In this document: positions 8,472-16,642 of the stretch, piece after piece
Position numbering within the stretch: the stretch's first letter is position 1
Layout of the letters: the number at the start of each line of letters is the position of its first letter
NCBI GenBank assembly: GCA_040255585.1
Contig: JBDZVI010000002.1
Location: 1-64,000 of the forward strand
Direction: 5' to 3'
Source of the DNA: JAAYYF01 sp040255585
GTDB taxonomy: Bacteria > Deinococcota > Deinococci > Deinococcales > Trueperaceae
DNA length: 64,000 nt
Position numbers and translations under genes: made by a program
Notes under the pieces: model-generated
The model's input: only the letters and a program-made list of their open reading frames with translations
Told to the model about the DNA's origin: nothing
The model's database searches: none

Positions 8472-9137
8472 ATGTTCGACCCCGCCGAGCTCTTCGATAC
8501 GACGCGCCTACCATCCGAGCTGGCCGAACTACTGATCGGCGGGATGGTCTGGGAGACCCTCGCGCGCCTTGACGTCTTCGGAGCGGCCATCCGGAACGAG
8601 CTCCGCGGTAGCGTCCACCCGACGGCCATCGTGGAGGGCCGGCTGACGGTCATGGAGGGGGCCGAGGTCGGCCCGCACGCCTACCTGACGGGGCCGGTCT
8701 ACCTGTTCCCTGGGGCGAAGGTGGGCCACGGCGCCTACCTCCGAGGACCCGTGGTGCTGGGTCCGGGTGCGCACGTCGGGCATGCTACGGAAGTGAAACG
8801 GTCGGTCCTCCTCGGCGGGGCCAAGGCTCCGCACTTCAACTACGTCGGCGACAGCGTGGTCGGTCACGATGTGAACCTTGGCGCGGGTGTCAAGCTGGCG
8901 AACTTCAAGACGTTCGGCAGCGAGATCACCGTCGGTGGCGAGGGGACCGGCCTGCGCAAGCTCGGAGCCGTGCTGGGTGACGGCGTCAGCATCGGCTGCA
9001 ACGCCGTCCTGGCGCCCGGCACGGTGGTCGGCCCACGCACGATCATCTACCACGGCGCTACGGTGCGCGGGGTGGTGCCAGCCGATAGCGTGGTCAAGTA
9101 CCGCTCCGAGCTCGAGGTGACCGCGAGACGCGGTTGA
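8472..9137 (+). CDS. Left-handed beta-helix (hexapeptide-repeat) protein, GlmU/nucleotidyltransferase C-domain type
   Basis: 221 aa. From about residue 45 the protein consists of hexapeptide repeats with the [LIV]-G-x4 pattern (VHPTAIVEG, GAEVGPHAYL, GAKVGHGAYL, GAHVGHATEV, GDGVSIGCNAVLAPGTVVGP), typical of left-handed parallel beta helices. The segment KAPHFNYVGDSVVGHDVNLGAG matches the acetyltransferase half of GlmU and of sugar-1-phosphate nucleotidyltransferases. No pyrophosphorylase domain is present. It could be a sugar acyltransferase or a structural relative; the substrate is unknown. Six bases separate a TAGACT box from its ATG, so the message is probably leaderless. Confidence 0.8.
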   Translation: MFDPAELFDTTRLPSELAELLIGGMVWETLARLDVFGAAIRNELRGSVHPTAIVEGRLTVMEGAEVGPHAYLTGPVYLFPGAKVGHGAYLRGPVVLGPGAHVGHATEVKRSVLLGGAKAPHFNYVGDSVVGHDVNLGAGVKLANFKTFGSEITVGGEGTGLRKLGAVLGDGVSIGCNAVLAPGTVVGPRTIIYHGATVRGVVPADSVVKYRSELEVTARRG

Positions 9138-9150
9138 TGGGGGCGCCGAT

Positions 9151-9864
9151 CTGATCCCTCTGCGAGACAGGAACCCGCGGAGTAGGTTGCCTTACGTCAC
9201 CTGGGCGCTGGTGGTGGCGAACATCGCCGTGTTCCTGTACCAGGCGTCCCTTGGCAGCGGTCTGGCTGGTCTGGCCTTCGTGTTCGAGTACGGCTTCGTA
9301 CCGGCGCGGCTGCTCGCCGAGCCGGTCGCCGCCTTGCCGACACTGATCACCCACGCGTTCCTGCACGGGGGACTCATGCATCTGCTCGGGAACATGCTGT
9401 TCCTTTTCGTGTTCGGCGACAACGTCGAGGACCGGCTCGGGCATCTCCGGTACGCGCTCTTCTACGCCGTTGGCGCTCTGGTCGCTGCGCTCGCCCAGGC
9501 GATCCTTGGCGGCGAGCCGCGCACGCCCCTCATCGGCGCCTCGGGCGCCATAAGCGCCGTCCTGGGCGCCTACATAGTCATCTACCCTCAACAACGGGTG
9601 CAGACCCTCATCCCCGGGCTGATCGCGCCGTGGCTCTTCGTCAGGCTGTTCTCGCGCCAGACCCCTTGGTACGCGCCGTGGCTGCCGGCCTGGGCGTACC
9701 TCGGCTTCTGGGCCATCATGCAGGGGCTGTCGGCGATCTCCGATGGTGGCGGGGCGGGGGAGGGCGTCGCGTGGTGGGCCCACCTCGGTGGTTTCGCTTT
9801 CGGGATGACCGTCGCCAACGTGATCGCCCGCCGCGAACGGCGGGCGGATGTGCCTGAAGTATGA
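9151..9864 (+). CDS. Rhomboid family intramembrane serine protease
   Basis: 237 aa, six or seven membrane helices. The catalytic serine lies in the GASGAISAVLGAY motif (GxSG) and the histidine in AHLGGFAFG; HAFLHGGLMHLLGNMLFL is the conserved loop and helix 2 of rhomboids, which cleave membrane proteins inside the bilayer. The N-terminus IPLRDRNPRSRLPYVTW is the usual rhomboid beginning, and the only codon that can start it is CTG 9151, with GGGGG (9139-9143) as ribosome site; a TTG at 9187 would remove the conserved IPLRDRNP. It begins 14 bases after the preceding gene and ends just before hpf. Confidence 0.88.
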   Translation: MIPLRDRNPRSRLPYVTWALVVANIAVFLYQASLGSGLAGLAFVFEYGFVPARLLAEPVAALPTLITHAFLHGGLMHLLGNMLFLFVFGDNVEDRLGHLRYALFYAVGALVAALAQAILGGEPRTPLIGASGAISAVLGAYIVIYPQQRVQTLIPGLIAPWLFVRLFSRQTPWYAPWLPAWAYLGFWAIMQGLSAISDGGGAGEGVAWWAHLGGFAFGMTVANVIARRERRADVPEV

Positions 9865-9874
9865 GTTCCCGCGG

Positions 9875-10408
9875 TCAGCTGGCCGGCTCTATCAGCCCGT
9901 AGTTCCCGTCATCTCGCAAGTAGATGACGCTGACGAGGTCGGTCTCGACGTTGCGGAACAGGAAGAAGCCGTGGCCGAGGGCCTCCATCTGGATGGCGGC
10001 GTCTTCCGGCGCCATGGGGCGCAGCACGTGGCGCTTGACGCGCGTGACGCGCGGGGCCTGTTCCTCGGCCTCGGTCTCGGTCGGAACGGGGATACTCTCG
10101 CTGCGCTGGGCGATGAGGCGACCCTTGAAGCGCTTGAGCTGGCGCTCTAGTTTAGCCATGACGAGGTCGACGGCGGCGTAGGTATCCAGCGCGCGCTCTT
10201 CTGCCCGGATGATGCCACCCGGGACGTTGAGCTGCACCTCGACCTTGGCGGGGTTGGCGGCGTTCTCGGCCGTGTCGTAGCCCATGACCACGCTGGCATC
10301 GATGATCTGGTCGAAGTAGCGGTCGAGCCGAGCCAGCTTGTCCTCCGCGTACTGACGCATGGCATCGGTGACCTCGATGTTGCGACCCATCAGCTTGTAG
10401 ATGTTCAT
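9875..10408 (-). CDS. hpf: Long-form ribosome hibernation promoting factor
   Basis: 177 aa. The N-terminal S30AE domain (residues 1-105) binds the decoding region of the 30S subunit; a linker of about 20 residues leads to the C-terminal domain (residues 122-177) ending in GHGFFLFRNVETDLVSVIYLRDDGNYGLIEP, which dimerises and so pairs two ribosomes into 100S particles. The presence of both domains makes it the long form. The ATG is preceded by GGGAG. A minus-strand extended -10 (TGG-TAAAAT) lies about 108 bases upstream. Confidence 0.96.
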   Translation of the reverse strand: MNIYKLMGRNIEVTDAMRQYAEDKLARLDRYFDQIIDASVVMGYDTAENAANPAKVEVQLNVPGGIIRAEERALDTYAAVDLVMAKLERQLKRFKGRLIAQRSESIPVPTETEAEEQAPRVTRVKRHVLRPMAPEDAAIQMEALGHGFFLFRNVETDLVSVIYLRDDGNYGLIEPAS

Positions 10409-10515
10409 GTAGCTCCCTTCGGGCGAACCTACCGCTCCTGGCAGTAGCCTTCAGGCCGCCATACCCCCTGGACGCTGGTGGTGGCTGCCGCAGCCGCGCT
10501 AGCGCCCGGGAAGTC

Positions 10516-10524
10516 ATTTTACCA
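10516..10524 (-). promoter_or_regulatory. Candidate extended -10 promoter of hpf
   Basis: On the minus strand the sequence reads TGG-TAAAAT, an extended -10 (TGnTAAAAT). No convincing -35 is seen 16-18 bases further upstream, which extended -10 promoters can do without. The leader to the hpf ATG would be roughly 100 bases. Confidence 0.4.
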
Positions 10525-10578
10525 TCAGGCCGCCGGTCGTCCGAGTGTGGCCGGTCCCTTGCCTATGTCGTGTAGGCC

Positions 10579-11073
10579 GTGGTAAACCCCGCGCGGCGCG
10601 GCGGTGGTATCGTCTTGGACGTGGAGAGTCAGAGCGTCGGCGTCGAGGAGCGTGGTGCCGGCACGAACGGTGCCAGGAGCGCCTCCATCAGGCGCTGTGC
10701 CGCCGGTTCCGCCATCGAGATCCTGCAGGAGAAGTGGGTGCTGCACATAGTGCACGCGCTGCTGAACGGCTCGCGCTGCTTCAACGAGCTGGGCAGGGAC
10801 GTCGGCGGTTGCAACCCCACCACGCTGGCCCATCGCCTCGCCCGGCTGGAGAGCGTCGGGGTGATCCGCAAGGAAGTGCTCCACGACGACGGACATGCGG
10901 CGGGCCTGCCGCGGTGCAGTTACGAACTCACGGAGGCCGGCAGGCAGTTGCAAGACGTCATAGACGCGATCCGGGTGTGGGCCGTCGCCCACCTCGTCGT
11001 GGCGGGGGAGCTCGAGGCAGGGGGAACGGGCGGCAACGACCGGTTCTTGGAGGCCGGCGCCGGTCGACCGTAG
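10579..11073 (+). CDS. HxlR-family winged-helix transcriptional regulator
   Basis: 164 aa from GTG 10579; GTG 10621 (start MESQSVGV) is an alternative. The HxlR core runs from Cys-Ala-Ala-Gly-Ser-Ala-Ile-Glu-Ile-Leu and Lys-Trp-Val-Leu, through FNELGRDVGGCNPTTLAHRLARLESVGVI (recognition helix), to YELTEAGRQLQDVIDAIRVWA. HxlR proteins are dimeric sensors of electrophiles, redox state or metabolites, usually acting through an N-terminal cysteine; here a Cys lies at the start of the core and more at GGC and PRC. The target is unknown; it is flanked by the tail-to-tail pseudo-receiver gene. Confidence 0.85.
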   Translation: MVNPARRGGGIVLDVESQSVGVEERGAGTNGARSASIRRCAAGSAIEILQEKWVLHIVHALLNGSRCFNELGRDVGGCNPTTLAHRLARLESVGVIRKEVLHDDGHAAGLPRCSYELTEAGRQLQDVIDAIRVWAVAHLVVAGELEAGGTGGNDRFLEAGAGRP

Positions 11074-11117
11074 GAGGGTGTCCGCTGCCGAGCCGCCCAC
11101 CGGTCGGCCGGCCGCGC

Positions 11118-11942
11118 TCAGCGCCGCCCGGGCCTGCCTACTTGCCTGGCCTCGTTCAACTCGCGCCTCAAACGCTCGATGTTGGCGCGCAGTTCCCGGT
11201 TCTCGTTGCGCAGCGCCGCGTTCTCGCGCAGGAGGGACTCGCGTTCCGCCCGGGCCAAGTGGGCCTGCGCCAGCGGCTGCGGCGTGGTCTCGGTCGCCTC
11301 GCTTCCTGCCGCTGCAGCTCCGATCGCGCCGCCACTCGCCGTCCCCGTCCCGGTGACCTCGGTTCCCGCCGCCCCCTCTCCTGTCTGGGATGAGCGCGTG
11401 GCCGGCGCTGCCCCGGACCGGGTGGCGTTCGTCGGATCCGCGACGGGGCGGGGCAACCCCTCCAGCGTCTCGTCCAGTACGAGCGTCGTGCCGAGCCGCG
11501 CCTCCGGCGCCGGCGCGTCGGCCTTCCGTTGCCCGCCACCGGGCTGCAGGAGCCGTAAGGCGCGCTCCTTGAGGTTCTTGTCGCCGAGCGGCCGCGGTAG
11601 GAGGAGGTCTACTTGCGCCTCCTCGGCTCGCCGCCGGGTGCGTTGCGAGAGGCCGAGGCCGGCGTCGGCCTCCGTGGTGAGGATGACGGGGATCCGCGCG
11701 AGCCGGGCGACCCGCTTGACGCGCGAGACGAGGGAATAGCCGTCCAAGTCCGGCAGATCGGCAGCCGCCAGGATCAGGTCCGGGGTGTTGGCCTTCAGGT
11801 ACTCGAGGGCGGCCCTGGCGGTGGCCGCGCGCGCCAAGTGGAAGCGCGGGTCCGACAGGAGCACGTCGACGAGCTGCAGCTGCAGGTCGTCCGCCTCCGC
11901 CACTAGGACCTCGAACGCCGTAACCTTCTTGCCACCGGTCAT
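11118..11942 (-). CDS. Pseudo-receiver protein with C-terminal coiled coil, in the min operon
   Basis: 274 aa. Residues 10-135 have the response-regulator receiver pattern: an acidic cluster after beta-1 (AEADD), PDLILAAADLPDLDG, IPVILTTEAD, and LLLPRPLGDKNL. Aligning with PDLILLDxxMPxxDG puts alanine (residue 60) where the phosphorylated aspartate belongs, and the conserved lysine is arginine. A Pro/Ala/Thr-rich linker (about 140-220) leads to a leucine-zipper-like coiled coil (about 228-268). It begins 17 bases after minE, so it is likely the third gene of the operon. A phosphorylation-independent adaptor for Min placement is an inference only. Confidence 0.7.
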   Translation of the reverse strand: MTGGKKVTAFEVLVAEADDLQLQLVDVLLSDPRFHLARAATARAALEYLKANTPDLILAAADLPDLDGYSLVSRVKRVARLARIPVILTTEADAGLGLSQRTRRRAEEAQVDLLLPRPLGDKNLKERALRLLQPGGGQRKADAPAPEARLGTTLVLDETLEGLPRPVADPTNATRSGAAPATRSSQTGEGAAGTEVTGTGTASGGAIGAAAAGSEATETTPQPLAQAHLARAERESLLRENAALRNENRELRANIERLRRELNEARQVGRPGRR

Positions 11943-11959
11943 GGCCTCCCCAAGCTCAC

Positions 11960-12199
11960 TCAGCCGCGCTGCACCGGCAAGTTGGCGACCAGCACCACGC
12001 GCTCGCCCTGCTGCTCGACCTTCACGTCGAGATCGCTGCCGTCGGAGGGGAAGTACTTCTTGATGACCGTCATGAGCTCGCGCTTCAGAGCGTCCATGTT
12101 GCCTGGCGAGAGCTTGGCGCGGTCGTACGACAGGACGAGCTTCAGGCGGTCCTTGAGCTGGTCCTTGCTCTTGCGCCTACCGAACAGGCTCTGGAACAT
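11960..12199 (-). CDS. minE: Cell division topological specificity factor MinE
   Basis: 79 aa. MinE stimulates MinD ATPase and drives or positions the Min pattern that keeps FtsZ at mid-cell. The N-terminal FQSLFGRRKSKDQLKDRLKLVLSYDRAKLSPGN segment (membrane-targeting helix plus anti-MinCD region) and the C-terminal dimer domain (ELMTVIKKYF, DLDVKVEQQGERVVLVANLPV) are both readable. Its ATG shares one base with the minD stop (TGATG), implying translational coupling. Confidence 0.95.
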   Translation of the reverse strand: MFQSLFGRRKSKDQLKDRLKLVLSYDRAKLSPGNMDALKRELMTVIKKYFPSDGSDLDVKVEQQGERVVLVANLPVQRG

Positions 12200-13005
12200 C
12201 AGTTGCCTCCGAAGAAGCGCCTGAGGGCGGCCATGAAGCCGGTCGGTTGATCGAACGACGGGTAGGGGACCTCCTCGCCGCGGATGCGCTGCGCGATGTC
12301 GCGGAAGGCGGCGCCGGCTGCCAGCTTCGGGCTCTCCTCGAGAGAGGCCGGGTTGCCGATGTTGGTGCTTATCAAGATGCGCTCGTCCTCGGGGACGATG
12401 CCGATGAGCTTCACGCCGAGGATCTCGAGTACGTCGTTGACCTCGAGCATGTCGCCGCGCTTGACCATCTCGGGGCGGAGACGGTTGACGATCAGGCGGA
12501 CCTCGGTGATCTCGCGGGCTTCGAGCAGGCCGATGATGCGGTCCGCGTCGCGGACGCTCGAGACCTCCGGGTTGACCACCACGAGGGCCCCTTGCGCCGC
12601 GCTGGCGGCCGTCTGGAAGCCCGACTCGATGCCAGCGGGGCTATCGATGAGGACGCGGTCGAACCCCTCCTCGAGGAGCGCCTGCACGGCGTCCTTCATG
12701 CGCGCCTCGGACAGCGCCGACTTGTCGCGCGTCTGCGAGGCGGCGAGGAGATGCAGGGTGTCAACGCGCTTGTCGCGGATGATGGCTTGCCTGAGCTTGC
12801 AGCGGCCCTCGAACACGTCGATGAGGTCGTATACGACCCGGCCCTCCAAGCCCATGACGACGTCGAGGTTGCGCAGGCCGACGTCGGTGTCGATGACGCA
12901 GACCTTCTCGCCCAAACGCGCCAACGCCGCGCCGACGTTTGCGGTAGTAGTGGTCTTGCCTACGCCGCCCTTTCCGGACGTCACCACGATGGCTTTGGCG
13001 TTCAC
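12199..13005 (-). CDS. minD: Septum site-determining ATPase MinD
   Basis: 268 aa. The deviant Walker A box KGGVGKTTTTANVG lies at residues 11-24, switch I in DTDVGLRNLDVVMGLE, and switch II in LIDSPAGIESGF. The C-terminus GFMAALRRFFGGN is a short amphipathic membrane-targeting helix. GTG 13005 is preceded by GGAGG ten bases away; the longer open frame lacks similarity. No minC gene is adjacent: upstream is uvrD. The operon is minD-minE-pseudo-receiver. Confidence 0.96.
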   Translation of the reverse strand: MNAKAIVVTSGKGGVGKTTTTANVGAALARLGEKVCVIDTDVGLRNLDVVMGLEGRVVYDLIDVFEGRCKLRQAIIRDKRVDTLHLLAASQTRDKSALSEARMKDAVQALLEEGFDRVLIDSPAGIESGFQTAASAAQGALVVVNPEVSSVRDADRIIGLLEAREITEVRLIVNRLRPEMVKRGDMLEVNDVLEILGVKLIGIVPEDERILISTNIGNPASLEESPKLAAGAAFRDIAQRIRGEEVPYPSFDQPTGFMAALRRFFGGN

Positions 13006-13042
13006 AGTTTTCCATCCTCCAAGGGGGTCGTTACCTCGTCGG

Positions 13043-13070
13043 AGCATACCACCAGGCTATGAGAGGCCAA
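13043..13070 (-). promoter_or_regulatory. Promoter of the min operon
   Basis: On the minus strand TTGGCC (13065-13070) and TATGCT (13043-13048) are separated by 16 bases. Transcription would begin near 13036, about 30 bases before the minD GTG, leaving room for its GGAGG ribosome site. Confidence 0.55.
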
Positions 13071-13132
13071 CGGGCGTAGGCCGTGGGGCGCGCTCGCGAG
13101 CGACGCTTCCGCCTGCGCGCCGCGGCGCGCGT

Positions 13133-15406
13133 TCACGCCGGCGTCAACCCCGAGAACTTGAGCAGGAGGCGCTTGGCGCCGGCCTGCTCGAAGACGACGG
13201 TCACCTCGGCCTTGGCGCCCTGGCCGCTCACGCCGACGACCGTGCCGACACCGAACTTGGGGTGCCGCACGCGCTCTCCGCCGCGAACGCTCAAACCGCC
13301 GGCAGTCGTGGGCACGTCGGCGCCCGGCGCGGCGGGTCTCGACTGCGCCCCCGCCTGCGTGCCGAGCGTAGGTGGCCTCCAGACGGTGCGGGAGAACTTG
13401 CTGGCGTCCTGGAGACCTTTGAGCTCCTGTCCGAACACGTCGGTCTCCATGAGAAGGTCGGGCGGCAGGTCCTCGAGGAAGCGGCTCGGGCGCGCGGGCT
13501 CGGTACGGCCGAAGATGAGGCGCGCCTCGCAGTGCACGAGGTAGAGCTCGTCCTGCGCGCGCGTCACGCCGACGTACAGCAGCCTGCGCTCCTCCTCGAT
13601 CTCGGGCAGCGAGCTTACCGAACTCCGGTGCGGGATGAGGTTCTCCTCCATGCCGACGAGGAACACGATGGGGAACTCCAGACCCTTGGCGTTGTGCAGC
13701 GTCATCAGCGTGACGGCGTCGTCGACCGTCTCGCCGTTGACGGCCTGGACGGCGCGGTCGTCGTTGCTGCCGAGCAGGGCCGCCTCGTCGAGGAACTCCG
13801 CGATGCTGCCCCCATGCTCCTCCTGCCACTCCGTGACCGCCGACAGGAGCTCCTCGAGGTTCTCGATGCGCCCTTCGGCCTCGTGCGTGCCCTCGTGCTT
13901 CAGTGCATCGACGTAGCCTGTGGCGTCGTAGACGAACTTGAGGAAGCTGGCCGCGGGCAGCTCGTCCGCGGCGGCGGCGAGGTCGTCCATCAGCTGGACG
14001 AACTCCATGACGCGCTTGGCGCCAGGGGTGCCGGCCAGCACCTCCTCCGCCGCGCGGCAGGCGGCGGAGAACGGGCGACCGGCGCGGCCCGCCCATGCGA
14101 CGAGACGCTCCTCGCTCGTGCCGCCGATGCCTCGCTTCGGCCGGTTGATCACGCGGCGCCACGCGACGTCGTCGGCGGGGTTGAGCGCGGCGCGAGCGTA
14201 GGCGAGCGCGTCCTTCACCTCACGGCGCTCGTAGAAGCCGACGCCGCCGACGATGCGGGCGGGGATCGAGGCGCGCCTGAGCGCCTCCTCGAGCACGCGC
14301 GATTGCGAGTTCGTGCGGTAGAGGACGGCGAAGTCCTCGTAGTCGAGCGTGCGCTCGGCTCGGATCCGCTCGATCGTGCGGGCCACGAAGTCGGCCTCGG
14401 CATGATGGTCGGCGGCGCGGTAGAGCCTGACCTTCTCGCCCTCCGCCTTGACGGGCTTGAGGTTCTTCTCGATGCGGCTCTGGTTCTGCCCGATGATGGC
14501 GTTGGCGAGCTTGAGCACGCTCCCCACGGAGCGGTAGTTGAGTTCCAGCCGGTAGACGGCTGCGTCGGGGTAGTCCTGGCGGAAGTCGAGGATGTTCCGG
14601 ACGTCGGCGCCGCGGAACGCGTAGATACTCTGGTCCGGGTCGCCGACGACCATGAGGTTGCCGTACGTGTCCGCCAGCAGGTTCGTGAGGCGGTACTGGG
14701 ACGCGTTCGTGTCCTGGTACTCGTCGACGTGGATGAAGACGGCGCGCTGCTGCACGCGCTCGAGCACGTCGCGGTGCGCCTCGAACAGCTCCACCGTGCG
14801 CCCAAGGATGTCGTTGAAATCGACGGCGTTGGCGCCGGCCAGCCGCGCCTGGTAGCGCCTGAAGACCTCCTCGACCAACTCCACGCGCAACCCCGACACG
14901 AGCGGACCCCAGACGCGCTGGGCCTGAGCGCCGAACGTCTCGGCCGTCCAGAGGTTCGACTTGGCGCGGTCGATGATCGCCCGCAGGGCGCGCGGGTTGG
15001 CCTCGTTCAGACCCTGGACGGTCCCGAGGATCTCCTTGAGGAGGTCGAGCTGATCGCCGTCGTCGTAGATGGCGAAGCCGCTGCGCAGGCCGATCCGGTC
15101 GCCGTACATGCGCAGGACGCGCAGGCACGCTGAGTGGAACGTGCTCACCCACAGGTCGCGCCCCGGCGGCCCTATCAACTGCTCCACGCGTTCGCGCAGC
15201 TCGCCCGCCGCCTTGTTGGTGAAGGTGACGGCCAGGACCTGTTGGGGCAGCACGCCGTGCTCGCCGAGCAGGTAGGCGATGCGGTGGACCACCGTGCGGG
15301 TCTTGCCCGAGCCGGCGCCGGCCAGCACGAGCGCGGGACCGTCGTAATGGACGACGGCGCGCCGCTGTTCCTCGTTCAGGGTGGCCAGGAGCTCCTCGTG
15401 CGGCAC
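13133..15406 (-). CDS. uvrD: ATP-dependent DNA helicase UvrD/PcrA
   Basis: 757 aa, superfamily 1A. Motifs in order: Q motif LNEEQRRAVV, Walker A GAGSGKTRTVVHRIAYLL, Ia VTFTNKAAGELRERV, II VDEYQDTN, III VVGDPDQSIYAFRGA, IV YRLELNYRS, V TLMTLHNAKGLEFPIVFL, VI EEERRLLYVGVTRA. The C-terminal tail GERVRHPKFGVGTVVGV is the Tudor-like RNA-polymerase-binding module seen in PcrA/UvrD. It acts in nucleotide excision and mismatch repair. GTG 15406 is chosen over a longer frame whose extra 128 residues are non-conserved. A TATGCT box (15415-15420, minus) eight bases upstream suggests near-leaderless expression. Confidence 0.96.
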   Translation of the reverse strand: MPHEELLATLNEEQRRAVVHYDGPALVLAGAGSGKTRTVVHRIAYLLGEHGVLPQQVLAVTFTNKAAGELRERVEQLIGPPGRDLWVSTFHSACLRVLRMYGDRIGLRSGFAIYDDGDQLDLLKEILGTVQGLNEANPRALRAIIDRAKSNLWTAETFGAQAQRVWGPLVSGLRVELVEEVFRRYQARLAGANAVDFNDILGRTVELFEAHRDVLERVQQRAVFIHVDEYQDTNASQYRLTNLLADTYGNLMVVGDPDQSIYAFRGADVRNILDFRQDYPDAAVYRLELNYRSVGSVLKLANAIIGQNQSRIEKNLKPVKAEGEKVRLYRAADHHAEADFVARTIERIRAERTLDYEDFAVLYRTNSQSRVLEEALRRASIPARIVGGVGFYERREVKDALAYARAALNPADDVAWRRVINRPKRGIGGTSEERLVAWAGRAGRPFSAACRAAEEVLAGTPGAKRVMEFVQLMDDLAAAADELPAASFLKFVYDATGYVDALKHEGTHEAEGRIENLEELLSAVTEWQEEHGGSIAEFLDEAALLGSNDDRAVQAVNGETVDDAVTLMTLHNAKGLEFPIVFLVGMEENLIPHRSSVSSLPEIEEERRLLYVGVTRAQDELYLVHCEARLIFGRTEPARPSRFLEDLPPDLLMETDVFGQELKGLQDASKFSRTVWRPPTLGTQAGAQSRPAAPGADVPTTAGGLSVRGGERVRHPKFGVGTVVGVSGQGAKAEVTVVFEQAGAKRLLLKFSGLTPA

Positions 15407-15567
15407 GGTTGCCGAGCATAACCCGGTCGGTCTCCCCAGCCGGGAGGAGGGGAGACGTGGCGACCTGGACGGCGATCTCGCCCGTGTCCGACTATCAACC
15501 GGTCTAGAGCCGCGTGGTTCGCGACCGCGGGTCGGTAAGGCCGGGTCGGGTGTAGGCTGCGACCACC

Positions 15568-16248
15568 ATGGAGGTGGAGGCTGTCTGTTTCGCGCTGGAC
15601 GGCACGCTGGGGCGCTACGCCGCCGACTTCGGCGACTACGCCGACTGGTTGCGCAACGAGCTCGCGCTCCATCAGTGCGATATGAACGCGTTCGCGCGGG
15701 TCCTCGGAGAGGAGACACGGCGCGACGGCCCGCTGACGCTTGCCCTGGCCCTCGGCCGGGTGCTCGACCGGTTGCAGCAACGCCGCCCACCCGACCTGGA
15801 GGGCGTTGCCGAGGCGGCGGCGAGGGCGTACGCCGCCGACTATCGCGCCGCGCCCGGCGCCGAGACGGTGCTGCGCGAGTGCGAGGTTCACGGTGTGAGG
15901 ATGGCGCTCGCCACGAACGGCCCCGACGACCTGCAGCGCGCTGCGCTTGCTGCGACCGGCCTTGCCAGGTACTTCAGAGCGATCATCGTGTCGGGCGACC
16001 GCGACGTCGCCTCGCGCATGCCGGCGCCCCGCCAGTACGATCTCGTCTGCGCCGGGCTAGAGCTCCCGCCCGCCGACGTGCTCATGGTCGGGTCCGACCC
16101 GGACGTGGAGGTCGGCGGCGCGGTCGCTTTCGGGATGCGCGCGCTGGTCGTGGACCCGGTGGGGCGATCGGCGCCTCCGGGCGTGCCCGTCGTCGCGGAG
16201 CTGGCTGACGTGGTGCGCTTCGTAGCGGGGCGGGCGCGGGTACAATGA
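15568..16248 (+). CDS. HAD-superfamily protein lacking the nucleophile aspartate
   Basis: 226 aa. The fold is clear: motif I region VCFALDGTLG, cap helices from residue 20 to 85, motif II LATNG, and motif IV region VGSDPDVEVGGAVAFGMRALVVD. Functional HAD phosphatases have Phe-Asp-x-Asp-Gly-Thr; here residue 9 is Ala, so the nucleophile is gone, and the motif IV GD is GS. The usual Lys-Pro of motif III is also not evident. This argues for a binding or regulatory role rather than catalysis. It is four bases upstream of the next gene, itself coupled to the cyclase/ATPase gene. Confidence 0.75.
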   Translation: MEVEAVCFALDGTLGRYAADFGDYADWLRNELALHQCDMNAFARVLGEETRRDGPLTLALALGRVLDRLQQRRPPDLEGVAEAAARAYAADYRAAPGAETVLRECEVHGVRMALATNGPDDLQRAALAATGLARYFRAIIVSGDRDVASRMPAPRQYDLVCAGLELPPADVLMVGSDPDVEVGGAVAFGMRALVVDPVGRSAPPGVPVVAELADVVRFVAGRARVQ

Positions 16249-16252
16249 GCGC

Positions 16253-16642
16253 ATGACAGAGAAGGACAAGGCGTTCTACCAGGCCTGGGCCGACCTGCTC
16301 GAGTGGATGCGCGAGTACGCGGCCAAGCACGAGGGCGTCCGGTTCGTCAAGCAGGCCGACTTCACCGACTACGTCTATCGCATGGCGCGCCCATACGACC
16401 TCCCCACCACCATCCTCTCGGCGAGCCTCTCCAACGACCATGACGAGCCGATCCTGCTCGCGTCAGCCAGCCAGCGGGCCTCGGTCTTCAAGGAAGTCGT
16501 GCTGCACCCGTTCGAGTCGCACGTCTACCGGAAGCTGGCGCTGGCGAAGGAGGGCTCCGGTCTGAGCGAGGGACCGCGGCGCTTCACCAAGGAGCTGCTC
16601 TTCCGTCTCGCCGACGAGCTGTTCGAGGTGGCCGTAGCCTGA
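16253..16642 (+). CDS. Conserved-looking protein of unknown function
   Basis: 129 aa, acidic-to-neutral, soluble, with no recognisable motif. It is rich in aromatic residues near the start (FYQAWADLLEWMREYAAKH) and predicted mixed alpha/beta. It begins four bases after the HAD-like gene, and its TGA stop overlaps the CTG that appears to begin the cyclase/ATPase gene, so all three are probably translated from one message. I do not recognise the family. Confidence 0.7.
   Translation: MTEKDKAFYQAWADLLEWMREYAAKHEGVRFVKQADFTDYVYRMARPYDLPTTILSASLSNDHDEPILLASASQRASVFKEVVLHPFESHVYRKLALAKEGSGLSEGPRRFTKELLFRLADELFEVAVA

Noticed and set aside
12284..15133. 949-codon open frame opposite minD and uvrD
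   Set aside because: Shadow of two certain genes; product is Arg/Asp/Leu-rich without domains.
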